A stretch of 64,000 bases of DNA, taken from assembly GCA_020342235.1 (NCBI GenBank), contig CP073215.1, positions 186,001 through 250,000 on the forward strand. Reading direction: 5' to 3'. A program made the translations under genes and the position numbers. Positions 20,440 to 30,757 of the stretch are shown here, one piece after another. Source of the DNA: Saccharomycopsis phalli. Lineage: Eukaryota; Ascomycota; Saccharomycetes; Ascoideales; Saccharomycopsidaceae. Every line of letters begins with the position of its first letter. Position 1 is the first letter of the stretch. Under the pieces are notes generated by a model that made no database searches, was not told the DNA's origin, and saw only the letters and a program-made list of their open reading frames with translations.

Positions 20440-21150
20440 ATGAAGATATACGCCCTTGCCATAGACTCAACCTGGACCGACAACGAGTTTGCGTTCGAGC
20501 AGCTGCTCCAGACGTTGCCCTTGCGCTCCCAGGCACCAATCAAGGCCCGCAGAACGTTTCTAGACCGCTGTCTCGCCTTGGGCAACCAGCTTCTCATGCG
20601 GCACGTCCTAGCAGCAAACCACGCGTCCTTGGCAAACTTGCGCTATTCGCCCAATGGGAAACCCCTTCTCGATGGCTTCCACTTTAACCTCTCCAACGAC
20701 AGAGAGTCGCTTGTCAACGGCATGGTGCTTGCCTCGTCACCAGTCGGCCTCGACTTGATCAATTGTACCTTGGTCACCCCGCAATTCGTCGCCGACCTTC
20801 GCCCAGTATGCCACCCGCTCGAGCTCCCGTACCTCGAGAACAACCCCACGCGTATGCTTGCTCAGTTGTGGGCCTTGAAGGAGAGTTATGTCAAGTTCCT
20901 TGGCGTCGGCATCGCCGCCGTCGACTTGGCGTCGCTCGAGTTCCGGCACATGCGCTTGCTTGCCGCCGGCGAGGCCAACTGTGACATTGAGTTGTATGTC
21001 GGGGGTTCCAGGGTTGATGTGTGTGTGGTCATGGTCATGAGGCAAGACGTGTGTGTGGCGGTGATTACTGAGGAAAGAGAGCCGTGGGAGTTTATTGAGG
21101 TGAGTCTACGGGATGTGGGGGTTGAGGTGGGTAGTTGGGTGGATGGTTGA
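20440..21150 (+). CDS. LYS5: 4'-phosphopantetheinyl transferase for alpha-aminoadipate reductase
   Basis: Transfers phosphopantetheine from CoA to Lys2, activating the lysine-biosynthetic aminoadipate reductase. It has 236 residues from ATG 20440 (an upstream GTG is not a yeast start). Sfp-type signatures: YALAIDSTW at the N-terminus, GLDLI and the hallmark WALKESYVKFLGVGI (W-x2-KES-x3-K), about residues 141-155. It is shorter than S. cerevisiae Lys5 (272). The last residues, ending WVDG, are encoded by the first units of a minisatellite, so the C-terminus seems reshaped by the repeat. Confidence 0.85.
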   Translation: MKIYALAIDSTWTDNEFAFEQLLQTLPLRSQAPIKARRTFLDRCLALGNQLLMRHVLAANHASLANLRYSPNGKPLLDGFHFNLSNDRESLVNGMVLASSPVGLDLINCTLVTPQFVADLRPVCHPLELPYLENNPTRMLAQLWALKESYVKFLGVGIAAVDLASLEFRHMRLLAAGEANCDIELYVGGSRVDVCVVMVMRQDVCVAVITEEREPWEFIEVSLRDVGVEVGSWVDG

Positions 21151-21465
21151 GATGGATGGTTGAGATGGATGGTTGAGATGGATGGTTGAGATGGATAGTT
21201 GAGATGGATGGTTGAGATGGATGGTTGAGATGGATGATTGAGATGGATAGTTGAGATGGATGGTTGAGATGGATGGTTGAGATGGATGGTTGGGGTGGAT
21301 GGTTGGGGTGGGTATTTGGGGTGGATGGTTGAGATGGACAGTTGAGGTGTATAGTCAAGACTGGACAGTTGAAGTGTATAGTCAAGACTGGATAGTTAAG
21401 ATGTGCATAGTCAAGACTGGATAGTTAAGATGTGCATAGTCAAGACTGGATAGTCAAAATCACTA
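21125..21465. repeat. 12-bp minisatellite overlapping the LYS5 stop codon
   Basis: About 15 units of 'gagatggatggtt' and close variants, passing into 'ggttggggtggat' and then 26-bp 'gatagttaagatgtgcatagtcaa' type units. The first units are LYS5 codons and the stop TGA is made by the repeat itself. Confidence 0.8.
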
Positions 21466-22067
21466 ATTAACGTAACCCTATATGATAGTTGGCGAGTCTA
21501 CAATTGTACTTAGAAACCAGAGCAGTGACTCAACGTAGTGTCCATCATAATTATATAAAAGAGACCATTTCAACCATTCTGGCTCAATCATCTGCAAAGT
21601 ATTACTCTGCCAATTTCCTTTGTCATTGTCTTTCTTTTCTTGTACCTTGAATTCCTTTGAACATACCTTGACCTCCTTCCACTCAATCTGTACAATGCTC
21701 CACCCTACAGTGAACCTCCAACCAACTCAGACTGTCAATAGTCAGCCAATTATATTTAACTATACTCAGATTTTTCAATACGCAGCAATTATATTTAACC
21801 ATTCACCAACGCATCTAGTCAATACCTATTTTTATTCAGCTATACATCATCCCGGAAGCAGATTCGATATAGCCAGGTCATGTCTAATTGCTAGATTACA
21901 TTAATCTCGAGTGCCACAAACTACTCCATAAAATCATCTACATAGACATCGAAGCCATACGGAAAAGTGCTAGCTCACGTCAACTCCAGGCAGCATTGCC
22001 ATAGAAAACCCACACCTCTAAGCCGAGGATTAACCAGTCGATTCGTAGTACTTGGAGTGTAAATTCC
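21466..22067. other. Intergenic, no gene seen
   Basis: Holds a TATA-like 'tatataaaag' near 21554 and a pyrimidine-rich stretch after it, promoter-like in look, but only short open frames follow. Possibly a decayed gene or a non-coding transcript start. Confidence 0.25.
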
Positions 22068-22155
22068 AGCCTCTTGTTATCAAGTTTGACCGCTGAATCT
22101 CATGTGGAGGAATCATGTTCCAGCAGCTGGTAAAACTCGGTGTAGAGAATCATGC
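22068..22155 (-). mobile_element. Small LINE remnant
   Basis: Matches the LINE at 34770-34880 ('gaccgctgaatctcat', 'ggaggaatcatgttccagca', 'ggtaaaactc') with clear divergence. Only about 90 bp is recognisable; both ends are eroded. Confidence 0.55.
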
Positions 22156-22691
22156 AATTCATGAAATAGAATATAATTTGTCAATTACAACTATAATAGG
22201 CTCCTATAACTCTCCTCAGATCTAAGATCATTCCTAATACTTTTGCCTTGAGGTTTGTCGTTTCATTTAGGACATGGACAAACAAGTCGGTGGTTTTTAC
22301 AGTCGAGTGTACTGAATTTCTTTTGAGCCCACTGGTGTCCCAAGATTCTCAGACCTTTGAAAATGAATATATTACCATATTCCTAGACTAATGGTAATAT
22401 TTCGTTTACATGTTTCGGACGTAGAGTGTTGGAATATTGAGTTATCAAGTTTACCAACGACACATGAATTCTTGACCCGCTAAATTGCAAACTTGTTGTC
22501 CAAAGTGAGTAATTGGAAGCATGGTAATAAAAATTTAGGGATTTAGTTTAAGATAAACTAGAAGTTATTTTACAACTACTGCAATTTGCAAATTCAATCT
22601 ATACATCAATTGGATGTCTACACATCATTTGAAATTCCGTCTATTTGAATCAATATGCAATACTAACCAGCAGTATTAAATCTTTATTAAC

Positions 22692-23048
22692 TCAGTTATT
22701 TTGTGGGTTTTGTAGGTCTGTGACCTGTGGGTCTTCTGCGGCCTGAGAGGTTTGCGTAGATTGGGAGGTTGGAGCAGCCTCAGAAGCTTCATTACCTTTA
22801 TGATCCAGGTATAAACTATCAAGTATAGGAGCCACACCAATAATATCACCGAAAATCTTAACGCCCTCCTCACCAACATGAAGTAATGAACCAAAACTCT
22901 TTTGTTGGACATCTTCAGTGTCGCCGGAAACATCAGCCCCATTGGAGGTTTGGCCATTGGAAGTTGCCAAAGTAGCAGCCTCGTTTATTGGAGCAGCAAT
23001 CACAGCTAGAGCAACGGAAGAAATAGTAAAGAGGGTTTGAAATTGCAT
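22692..23048 (-). CDS. Small secreted protein, unknown function
   Basis: 118 residues from ATG 23046-23048 (an in-frame TTG further up was rejected). A textbook signal peptide opens it: MQFQTLFTISSVALAVIAA, cleavage likely before PIN. The mature part of about 98 residues has no Cys, contains one short amphipathic hydrophobic stretch (LLHVGEEGVKIFGDIIG), and ends in a Ser/Thr/Gln-rich acidic tail. A TATA box (ATATAAAAG, minus strand, 23100-23108) sits 52 bp upstream. It lies alone among LINE pieces. No family recognised; the signal peptide and promoter make a real gene likely. Confidence 0.6.
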   Translation of the reverse strand: MQFQTLFTISSVALAVIAAPINEAATLATSNGQTSNGADVSGDTEDVQQKSFGSLLHVGEEGVKIFGDIIGVAPILDSLYLDHKGNEASEAAPTSQSTQTSQAAEDPQVTDLQNPQNN

Positions 23049-23099
23049 TTTATGTTTGAGTAGTAGTTGTAATAATGACAATTCATGAAATCAAGTCTG

Positions 23100-23108
23100 C
23101 TTTTATAT
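23100..23108 (-). promoter_or_regulatory. TATA box of the small secreted-protein gene
   Basis: Minus-strand ATATAAAAG 52 bp before the ATG. Confidence 0.45.
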
Positions 23109-23510
23109 CACAACCATCTGGAATCATTGTTTCTTACTCAGTCGAATTGTCCGTGGTAACTCAAGATTACAAAGTGGTACCGGCGATATATTGTTGTAAT
23201 ATTCATAAAGTAGCACATGGCTGTATAGTATGAGGCAGTGGGGTTGGAACTTTAGGATATGTGCGACTTGTTGCTGAGATGCTACCAAGACATGGAAAGT
23301 TTAGTTGTGTGAGTTGTAGTAACATGAAAACAGGGCTGTAGGTTACAGATGGATAAGTGATGTTTTTGGACCATACAAGGTGCCCGAAAAGGATTAATTG
23401 TCCAAAAGGACGAGTCGCATATCTACCGCTTTCAGTAAAGAGACATACCTGATTGTACTGGTATTTGGATTACACTGGCACTTGTATTCCAAATTAATTG
23501 TATCCTGATG

Positions 23511-24174
23511 ACCAAAAATCAGTCCACAAACTCCTTGAGTTCTACCGGAACGTGTTGGAATATGATTCCTCCAACACATGATGAGATTCAGCGGTCACAT
23601 TCGACAACAAGAGTGACTAGGCTTCTTACACAATCAATACAAGCACTAAGCACCAACAATATTACTGCCCCCATTGAAGTTTTTAATCCCAAGCAACCAA
23701 ATGAAGGTTGACAAAGGGTTTTCTTCAACAGCAATGCTGCCTCAGGATTTTCCTGAGTGAAAATATATCTGTCGAATAACCGTATTGCCGGAGACAATAT
23801 ATAGCTAAATATAAAAATAAATATTATTATTTGTCGATGTCAATTTCATCTTCCAGAGTGTGACATCGTTACAAACTTATACTCAGATATTTAATAAGTT
23901 ATATATAAGTTTTGTTCCTTTTACAATTGAATAATCGGAACGGTAGTGATGATTGAATTGATATTCTTAGATACTCTTCTACTACGGAAATAACTCTCCT
24001 TTTATAATAGAAATATCCACTCATAAATCTACTCAGCCATGATCTTCACATTCCTTTACAACTGCATTAACTGCATGTTGTGCAGGGTTGTGAGTTCATT
24101 CTAACGGAGACTAGATCTCCGTTATCGGTGACTTACTCGTGGTGTTCAACCTCAACATTATTATTATTATTATT
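23511..24174 (+). mobile_element. 5'-truncated LINE with extra 3' segment and (ATT)n tail
   Basis: 23511-23831 is nearly identical to the 3' end of the LINE at 34556-36027, ending in AAATAAAT and (ATT)3. About 325 bp of unrelated sequence follows, then (ATT)n at about 24157-24174. The whole 664 bp is flanked by the 18-bp direct repeat ATTAATTGTATCCTGATG at 23493-23510 and 24175-24192. The simplest reading is one target-primed insertion of a LINE transcript carrying 3' flanking DNA (3' transduction). A nested pair of insertions is the alternative. High similarity suggests it is young. Confidence 0.7.
24086..24151 (+). other. Predicted stem-loops before the ATT tail
   Basis: A perfect 8-bp stem AACGGAGA/TCTCCGTT (24103-24110 with 24116-24123, loop CTAGA) lies inside a wider GGTTG/CAACC pairing (24086-24090 with 24147-24151), just upstream of the (ATT)n tail. 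Stem-loops before a simple-repeat tail are what some LINE reverse transcriptases recognise; function here is inferred. Confidence 0.4.
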
Positions 24175-24440
24175 ATTAATTGTATCCTGATGCTGAGCTT
24201 TGACTGAAAGATGACTGGCTTACAATATTTTGCCTGGGCTTTGAAAAGAGGATACTCTGTCAATATAAGAGCTACGCTCCTATATCTAGATACCAAGGAT
24301 AAGGCTAGATGCCAAGGAAATTGTCCGAGGCAAAGAGGCAATTCTAATGGACGGCTGGTTGCTCAAGCTACTTGGCAATGAAGTCCTAAATGTAAATGAT
24401 GTGAACAAATACTCATTATAAATGTTCTCTATACAGTACA

Positions 24441-25070
24441 TGATGATAATATTTATTTTTGTGTTTAGCTACATATTCTCTCTGGCATGCGGCTTTTCGA
24501 CGAATATATTTTCACTCGAGAAAATCCTGAGACAGCATTGCTGTTGAAGAAAGCCCTTTTTCAGCCCTCATTTAGTTGGGATTAGAAACTTCAGTGCAAG
24601 CGGTTGTATTATTGATGCTTAATACTTGTATTGGTTGTGCAAGAAGCTTGGTCGTCCTTATTAGAGGTTGACCTCTGAATCTCGCCATGTGCTAGAGAAT
24701 CATGTTCCAACAACTGGTAAAACTAAACATATGTACCATTGACAAATACTGTGTATATTCCGCAGAATCTAGCATTATCAATGCGCAATAGAATTTGACC
24801 TTCCAAGATCTGGCTAGTGAAGATCATGTATAATAAGAATTTGTCCACCTCTTGCATATTGGGTCGACATTGCCAGGATCGTTTTGCTGCTGCAATGGAT
24901 CACTCAACAATGAAAGAGGTTTTTGAGCACTGATTTGGGCCTGAAGTGATCTGGTCTTGTGGTAAAGCATTGCTTGTTTGCTGCCTAGTGATAAACCATC
25001 GCCTGTTTTGTGGGCTACGTATAAGATGTTGGAGAGGATTTCGAAACGGGAGTATTTGGAGTGCAACTGG
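24441..25070 (-). mobile_element. Diverged LINE 3' fragment
   Basis: Aligns with the LINE at 34556-35100 in the same (minus) orientation, and ends at the same 3' point ('aaataaatattat'). Similarity is lower than for the other copies, so this is an older insertion or another subfamily. It keeps parts of the C-terminal cysteine region (PICKRW) in a partly open frame with stops and indels elsewhere. The 5' limit is fuzzy. Confidence 0.6.
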
Positions 25071-26616
25071 TTAAACTGTCTTGGACCAATGAAAATGCCG
25101 ACAGTTTTGGTGTTTTGCCTTCAATACAGAGGATTCTGTAAAGATAGTGTTGCCTGGTTCATTTAATAAATGCTTGTTGTGCTTCGATATTCTACACAAG
25201 TCGTCTAGTAAACAAAATATCCCATCTTGGGCAAGATATAAACATTGTGCGGCATGTCTTAGATGGTATTTCAGTCATGTCAGACAACGACAGGATGATA
25301 TATAATTGGATCAAGGACTGGCGTGGATCGGGAAACAATCAGGTACAACTGATTTTTTCAATGAGGCATGAATAAATAATTGGTGAAGCAAAGTTCATGG
25401 CAAATCGACATGGATATTATGCCAAGGTAAGAGGGTGATCTTGTAGATTAAGTGGTGAAAAGAGAAAGTGACTGAAGGTGATGGAAAAACATTGATGAAA
25501 ATAAAAGAGATTAAAGAATTCCAGAGACCCATTAGTGGATATTCAAGAGACAAGTGAATCCCATAAAGCCAGCATGACAGGACATTAAGCCAGCATGACG
25601 GGAAATCAAGCCAGCCATGCTAATGGAATAGACAGCTGGTATTCATGCGGCTGGAACAGTGCATCTTGGCAAGCTGCCTCTCCAATATTAATTAATAGCA
25701 ATTGCTATGATGTCACGCGTTTTGTACCAGACATTAACGGCGATGATTCGGTGGAATTGGTATTTAGGAGATATTTACATTGGATACCAACTTTCCAGCC
25801 ACGTTTCAATAACCAAGCAAGCTGCAATATTACCAAAACTGATCCGGCAGGAAATTGTACAGGGATCAAGCACAGGATGGTATTTTGCTATTCCGCATTG
25901 GGAAGAGGCCAGTTGATTTGGCAAGCAAAGCCTGGGCGATTATGTGTATGGAGGATGCAACTGGGATGAGGAGCAAGAGGGGAAATGAATATTAAAGCGA
26001 CGGATGGATTGGAATGGTATTGGAATGGTATTGGAATGTCAGAATAGACCAGGGTGCGTATAGGTACAGGGCAAGAGTAGATTTTGATAAGATGCAAGGT
26101 TAAATGAGTGGACTAAAAAGCAATGAGTGGACTAAAAGTAACGAGCGATTGGATAAAAAGTAACGATTGAATAAAAAGCGATTGAAAAAAGTAACGATTG
26201 AATAAAAAGCAATGAGCAAATTGAATGAGAACACGACTTGAATAAAAAGCAACGTGGGACCCAAGTGAAACTGGTAGAAGGTGGAATTGGACAGGCAAGG
26301 GCAGCGATTGGGAGTGAAAATGGTTTGGATGAAATAGGCAGAAAAAAAGGGGCAGTAAAAAGGGGTAGACAAATGGACAGACAAATGGACAGACAAATGG
26401 GACATACATGATAAAGTTAGGACGGTACAGGGCCTATTTATAAATTGAGCAGTGGGTATTTACGAAATTTCGTCAGCTGAGAGACTTGAGGTTGGCAATA
26501 TGCAAGGTGTGCATAAAAGAAGCTACAGGGACATGTCGAAATGGTGGTAAATTGACATATGTAGAAGGATAAGTAGCGAAAGACGACCGAAGACAACCGA
26601 CTCTGACATTGGCCAA
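25071..26616. other. Intergenic region 3' of EXG1
   Basis: No gene supported. Contains 'ggaatggtattggaat' repeats (about 26010-26040) and a loose array of 'gattgaataaaaagcaa' units over 26100-26260, with 'acaaatggacag' repeats near 26370-26400. Short frames across these arrays are repeat artefacts. Confidence 0.4.
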
Positions 26617-27858
26617 CTAGAAATTGCACTGGTTTGGATACTGTCTGTCAGACAACGGCTGCGGAAACAAGTCGTTCTGAATCAACTTGCGCAAGTCCCA
26701 CTCAATGGTATTCTCGGTCTTGTAGTTCCAAAAGATCCAGCCCGCACCCTGGTTATAACTGTCCAATTGCGCCTCCACATACCGTCTGGTGTTCTGCTTT
26801 CTCTCCTGCGACCACCCACTGATCTCCTCGTTACCCCAGCATGTGCCCAATGCTCCCGACGACTCATATGTGCCATCATAACGAGCTCCACGTCCCACAC
26901 CATTCAACCACTTGCTACAGTCGGTGAGAGCGGCCGACCATTCACCGGTGAACGTCCAATGGGCCTCTGACTGGGTGCTGCGGCCCTGTCCACAGGCAAA
27001 CTGGACATGATCGTCGATAGACCGCAGCAATTCGCCCTGGGAAAACACCTGGTAGCGATGATGGTCAATGACCACGCCCCAATAGTCGGTGTACGGCATG
27101 AAGTCGTCGAAAAAGTGCTGGTCTCTGAACGCGTCGTGAAGCACAATGTCGCTGTAGCTGCTATATGTGTTCCGGAGACTAGTATAGCTATCGAGATAAT
27201 AATCCTTGATGGTATTAATGTCTAGGTACGTACCAAGCGGCTCGTTGACCACCTCGATTCCAGCCACAGTATCGGAGTAGTTCCAGCCCCCATATCGGGC
27301 CATCACGTCGCCAATGACCTGCTTGGTGATGTTCAAGTTATCTCCCTTGAGCCAGCTGAGATATTGCGCGTCCTCACGATACCCACTGTTGTCAAACCCA
27401 TTCTGTGACCCTGGAGCCCCGTGCAAGTCGAGAATCACCTTGAGCCCTGCGTCCTTGGCCCACTCTAGAGCCTGGTCAATGTATGGGATCTGTCCTTGCA
27501 CATATGGGTCTCCGTCCAAAGCAGCAAAGGCCCAGTAGCCAAAGGGGATCCGCACGAGATTCAAGCCGTAGGACTTTATGTCCTGGAAGTCCTGCTGGGT
27601 GATGAAACTCAGCCAGTGACTGCTGAGCCGCGAATATGCCTCCTGTTTACCAAGCTGCTGGGTATAATGGTACTCGTCGTTTGGAGGATTGTCGCCAAAC
27701 GCCTCAAACAACGACGGAGTGATGAACGGCTCGAGCAAAAGCCAGCCTCCAAGATTGACTCCCTGCACCGAGCCCTTGGTCGCATAGTCAATGGCACTAC
27801 GTTTGATCACGTTCGCCGCGCAAACCGTGCTGAGATACAATAAATAAGCCCACTGCAT
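26617..27858 (-). CDS. EXG1: Secreted exo-1,3-beta-glucanase (GH5)
   Basis: Cell-wall glucanase that releases glucose from beta-1,3-glucan ends (EXG1/XOG1 family). It has 413 residues, the usual length. Signal peptide MQWAYLLYLSTVCAA, then a Kex2-type Lys-Arg site (residues 19-20). Hallmarks: VNLGGWLLLEPFITPSLFE, HGAPGSQNGFDNSG, acid/base Glu 206 in VNEPLG, nucleophile Glu 306 in FTGEWSAALTDC, and C-terminal SDRQYPNQCNF. All match Candida Xog1 closely as I recall it. A minus-strand TATATAAATA lies only about 28 bp before the ATG, inside an 18-bp palindrome at 27883-27900. Confidence 0.96.
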   Translation of the reverse strand: MQWAYLLYLSTVCAANVIKRSAIDYATKGSVQGVNLGGWLLLEPFITPSLFEAFGDNPPNDEYHYTQQLGKQEAYSRLSSHWLSFITQQDFQDIKSYGLNLVRIPFGYWAFAALDGDPYVQGQIPYIDQALEWAKDAGLKVILDLHGAPGSQNGFDNSGYREDAQYLSWLKGDNLNITKQVIGDVMARYGGWNYSDTVAGIEVVNEPLGTYLDINTIKDYYLDSYTSLRNTYSSYSDIVLHDAFRDQHFFDDFMPYTDYWGVVIDHHRYQVFSQGELLRSIDDHVQFACGQGRSTQSEAHWTFTGEWSAALTDCSKWLNGVGRGARYDGTYESSGALGTCWGNEEISGWSQERKQNTRRYVEAQLDSYNQGAGWIFWNYKTENTIEWDLRKLIQNDLFPQPLSDRQYPNQCNF

Positions 27859-29678
27859 TGCACAATTTCAGCCTTCGGCCATGGGATATTTATATATCCC
27901 TCTGGAATGCCAGGTATCCCTGTAGGCCTGCGCACCAGCTCCACCGACGTGTGCATGTGTGTATTTTTCACTTTGAGCAAATTGGCAAGTCCTAGATCCT
28001 GTATACAGGCACTTGTTTCTTTGCTAAGCCCCGCCCATTGCTACTGCATCGCGGCCTATTTCTATTAATACCCAGCATCACCACACACTGTGCATACTCA
28101 TCCAACCATTGACCAACCTTACTCCAACCTTACTCAACCTTACTCAACCTTTTTTGCTTTCAACATCTCTCCTTTCTCGCATGGTATTCATCCCTTCCAT
28201 AGATCTGTTACCCGGGAAGTGCCCTTGTCACTTGTCAAGCCGTACTCACCTCAAGGTTCCGAAATTCTTGTCCGTGTCTCACTTTTTCATACTTTAATCG
28301 TGGAATTGCCTTGGCCTGCTTCTGGTATTATCCCTACCACTACCACTCTCTACCCATTTTCCTTCTGAGATTCGCTTTTTTTTCGAAAATACTTTTTCCT
28401 GCCTCTTGTTTCGCCTCGCCTATCGTCCCACCTCGCCTATCGTCCCACCTCGCCTATCGTCCCACCTCGCCTTTTTTCCCACCTCGCCTTTTTTCCCACC
28501 TCATGTCGGATAAACTCCTCCCGAAACAATACCCAGGAAAATTTCGTTTACGCAAACTCCGAAACATTCTGGAATTCCTACTCCCCGCGTCAATACAGTC
28601 TCTGTAATCAGACATTCTACTTTGGTCCCTCCATTGTTTCGCGTGCTCTTTTTTGGACACGTTCTGCTCATTGGGTATTATACATTAGATCTCAGACATT
28701 GACCGCACTAACACGGAAAAAAGCAGCCCAAAACATGACCAGCGAGCAACGTCTCAAGTTGCTATCTGAAGAGTAATGGAATTGATAAGGTAGCCAAGGA
28801 GACCAGAAGGCAACAAGAAAGGCAACAAGAAAACAAAGTCTGGAATCTGCCGTCTTTCAGACGTGCCATTGTCATAACCACTCGTAAAGTCCTCATTTCG
28901 GAATTATCCAAACTATTCAAATTCCTCAATGAACCAGAATCATCAAGTTACACTACACAATGTATCGCCAAGACAATGCATTCTACACATCGTCATCACC
29001 TGCCGGTGAGACACTGTTTATAGAGAATATGGCTTATCTTGTATGATACGCGGTGTATATACATCTAGTTGTATATACGTCTGTTGTATGTCCATGTTAT
29101 ATCTATACTAATGTGGTATGTCCATGTTATATGTCATGTTGTATCTATACTAATGTGGTATGTCCATGTTATATGTCATGTTGTATCTATACTAATGTGG
29201 TATGTCCATGTTATATGTCATGTTGTATCTATTCTAAAATTCTATGTGCTCCATGTTTGCTCTGTTGTAAATGATATTCTAGGTGTTTTCTCGTACAATG
29301 AAATTCTAATACGAGCTGCCTTTATATATCGATACATGCCCAATACGGGCTTTCTTTGTATATTGATACATTCCCAATACGGGCTTTCTTTGTATATTGA
29401 TACATTCCCAATACGGGCTTTCTTTGTATATTGATACATTCCCAATGAACCTTAGGAGATCTCATGAACCTTATGACTTTCCAATGAACATTCTGAATTC
29501 CAAACGGGTCTTGCACATCCCAATTAGTTATACATCCCAATTAGTTATACATCCCAATTAGTTATACATCCCAATTAGTTATACATCCCAATTAGTCTTA
29601 CATCTCAATTAGTCTTCTGAGTTTCACAATCCATCCCAAACCCCTTAAACCTGTCAATGCCTCTCCATTCCAATCATC
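27859..29678. other. EXG1 upstream region and IES4-like 3' region, minisatellite-rich
   Basis: No gene supported. Repeats: 'ctatcgtcccacctcgc' 17-bp units at 28424-28503; 44-bp units ('atctatactaatgtggtatg...') at 29098-29235, three copies; 34-bp 'cccaatacgggctttctttg...' units at 29339-29448, four copies; 17-bp 'catcccaattagttata' units at 29516-29615. A TTACCCGGG occurs at 28208. Confidence 0.6.
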
Positions 29679-30260
29679 TCACACCCCCACAGGTTCAGGG
29701 GTACTCTTCATACTATTCAACGCACTCAGATCAACATCCTTGACCTCCTTCCCCTCCTCCTTCCCCTCCTCCTTGACTTCCTTACTCTCTCCGTCCTTTC
29801 CCTTGTCACTTTTTCCCCCGCTAAACGCAGAATAATTCTCCCCCTGCCACAACCCAAAATGAAACTTGTACCCCGTAAAACTCTTAATCTCCCGCTTCTT
29901 AATCTCCCACTTCCGCACCAGCCGCTTCGACTTGTCGAGCGCAAACGCATTGCTGCTGTTGGTGTTCATGGGCAAACTTTTGGGATTCACATTGCCCACA
30001 CGAAGACTCAGCTCCTCATCGTTGGTGCTTCCTGGAGCTGGCGATGTCGCCGCCATCACTCGCCGTCCACCAGCCCGTCCGCCTCGGAATCCTCCTCTGA
30101 ATCCACCCCGCTTTGCTGGCGGCGTAGCGGCACCACTGTCGCCATCTCCCGGATTGAGCGGCTTTGAGTCGAGATCGCGCACAATCTCCTTGAATTTCTC
30201 CACCTGGTCGTGGAATTTGAGCGTCACTGACTTTTTCTTTTTGCCTCGTTTTGGTGCCAT
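29679..30260 (-). CDS. IES4: Small basic nuclear protein, possible INO80 subunit Ies4
   Basis: 193 residues, starting MAPKRGKKKKSVTLKFHD. It has an RGG-like GGFRGGFRGGRAGG patch (about residues 52-66), a central conserved-looking block (RKWEIKKREIKSFTGYKFHFGLW, given here in part: KSFTGYKFHFGLW, about residues 127-139) and a Lys/Glu-rich tail. The 'K-x-F-T-G' block after a basic run is what I associate with fungal Ies4 of the INO80 chromatin remodeler, but I cannot run a profile search. Alternative: an unrelated RGG-type RNA-binding protein. Confidence 0.55.
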   Translation of the reverse strand: MAPKRGKKKKSVTLKFHDQVEKFKEIVRDLDSKPLNPGDGDSGAATPPAKRGGFRGGFRGGRAGGRRVMAATSPAPGSTNDEELSLRVGNVNPKSLPMNTNSSNAFALDKSKRLVRKWEIKKREIKSFTGYKFHFGLWQGENYSAFSGGKSDKGKDGESKEVKEEGKEEGKEVKDVDLSALNSMKSTPEPVGV

Positions 30261-30349
30261 GCTACTTTGGCTGGAACAACAAGTTCAACGCTTCAGTCTG
30301 TGCGGGCACATAACCGGGACTGCGATGGTTTATCAGATGCAATTAATTA

Positions 30350-30531
30350 ATATTTACTCAAGGCTATAGTTATACTAGGCTCTTAGATGAGATTTATACT
30401 TTACCGTCTACGAATAAGGACGGTGCTGCTGTGTAGTCGTTGAAAGAAAACTCTGCAACAGAGATAAAAAACTATCAATCAGAGCTTGTAAATATATAAG
30501 GTAATGAGCATTGGAGGAGCAATGTGTTTTT
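30350..30531 (-). repeat. Left arm of a ~180-bp inverted repeat
   Basis: It is the near-perfect reverse complement of 31541-31724 (three small differences over about 170 bp). Read on the minus strand it ends in 'taaatattaattaatt', an ATT-like tail facing outward. Contains 'aatatataag' and stem-forming ACGACTA/TAGTCGT-like sequence. Confidence 0.75.
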
Positions 30532-30651
30532 TTGCCTAGATTTTTAAGCTTCGCCTTATCTGAGAAAAAGACGCGAGCTTGAGTAGTATTGGTAATTCCT
30601 TCAGGAATCTGTGCTTGGGCTCGAGAGCCCAATAGTACCGGGCAGGTGAGG

Positions 30652-30757
30652 TACTCGGATTATGATAAAATAATGTCTATTACTCATGTTATAATAATAT
30701 GTTATACTCGGATTATAATAAAATAATGTCTATTACTCAGGTTATATTATTATGTTA
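30652..30757. repeat. 53-bp tandem duplication
   Basis: Two copies (30652-30704, 30705-30757) beginning 'tactcggattat' and ending 'atgtta', with a few differences. Lies between the inverted-repeat arms. Confidence 0.75.

Noticed and set aside
26113-26409. Membrane-like frames on the minus strand (MYVPFVCPFVCPF type)
   Set aside because: Generated by 'acaaatggacag' and 'aataaaaagc' repeats.
29053-29610. CRISPR-like arrays
   Set aside because: Head-to-tail tandem repeats without unique spacers, in a eukaryote.
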